Assembly (NCBI GenBank): GCA_937951975.1
Contig: CALGAJ010000099.1
Span: 1-5,296 of the forward strand
Origin: an uncultured Desulfotignum sp.
GTDB taxonomy: Bacteria > Desulfobacterota > Desulfobacteria > Desulfobacterales > Desulfobacteraceae
Reading direction: 5' to 3'
Length of the DNA: 5,296 nt
Part shown: piece by piece, positions 5,181 to 5,296 of the stretch
Numbering within the stretch: position 1 is the stretch's first letter
Layout: each line of letters opens with the position of its first letter
Program-made: the position numbers and the translations under genes
Notes under the pieces: model-generated
Databases searched by the model: none
What the model was told of the DNA's origin: nothing
The model's input: only the letters and a program-made list of their open reading frames with translations

Positions 5181-5296
5181 ATCTGAGAATAGAACAGTGT
5201 TTTATATTGCGAAACAGGCTTGAAGGGGAAAAACTTTTGATTTTCAGACAGTTGTGATGAAATCAAACAAAAATTTCAGATGAAAACACAAGGGAT

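Larger units (their letters stand above)
5024..5296. promoter_or_regulatory. AT-rich intergenic control region upstream of iclR
   Basis: This 273-bp stretch carries no supported gene and is clearly richer in A and T than the flanking coding DNA. It holds a near-consensus plus-strand promoter at 5050-5079, a palindrome at 5081-5092, an inverted repeat with arms at 5106-5115 and 5150-5159, a direct repeat at 5122-5143, and a second plus-strand promoter at 5151-5180. The minus-strand promoter that should drive iclR could use TTGACA (complement of 5109-5114), but I see no good -10 box at the proper distance. The plus-strand promoters imply a divergent gene at or beyond the right edge. Confidence 0.7.

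Overview
The window looks like a chromosomal segment from an anaerobic member of the Desulfobacterota, most likely a Desulfobacteraceae-type sulfate reducer. The main reason is the acyl-CoA dehydrogenase at 3006-4178. It reads, from memory of the family, like the non-decarboxylating glutaryl-CoA dehydrogenase described from Desulfococcus multivorans. The GC-rich coding DNA with an AT-rich regulatory gap fits this, but the taxonomic assignment is an inference. No rRNA, tRNA, CRISPR array, insertion sequence or phage gene was seen.

Layout: two plus-strand membrane transporter genes fill the left half. The first is an SLC13/DASS-type anion or dicarboxylate transporter cut by the left edge (1-1281). 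The second is a 12-helix MFS exporter-like protein (about 1341-2522). They face a minus-strand cluster, and a strong 13-bp hairpin at 2539-2577 lies between the converging ends; its T-rich side serves the minus strand. Read in transcription order, the minus cluster is an IclR-family regulator (5023-4196), the acyl-CoA dehydrogenase (4178-3006) and a small carboxymuconolactone decarboxylase (CMD)-family protein (2994-2605). Gaps of 17 and 11 bp, each holding a good ribosome binding site, indicate one transcript. The last 273 bp (5024-5296) are non-coding and AT-rich. They hold two plausible plus-strand promoters, a perfect 12-bp palindrome, a 10-bp direct repeat and a 10-bp inverted repeat. This looks like the control region for iclR and for a divergent gene starting at or beyond the right edge.

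How it may work together: the IclR protein probably senses an organic acid or acyl-CoA related metabolite and controls its own operon and the divergent gene. The dehydrogenase probably oxidises glutaryl-CoA (or a close dicarboxylic acyl-CoA) to an enoyl-CoA without losing CO2, passing electrons to ETF. In anaerobes that step sits at the end of benzoyl-CoA, lysine or glutarate breakdown and feeds a Na+-pumping glutaconyl-CoA decarboxylase, which is not encoded here. The CMD-family protein has no assigned role. The transporters could move a related acid, but they are on the opposite strand and a functional link is only suggested by proximity.

No clearly new biological system is visible. The best leads are the Val-Glu active-site signature of the dehydrogenase, the degenerate SNT motifs of the transporter, and the dense repeat architecture of the regulatory gap.
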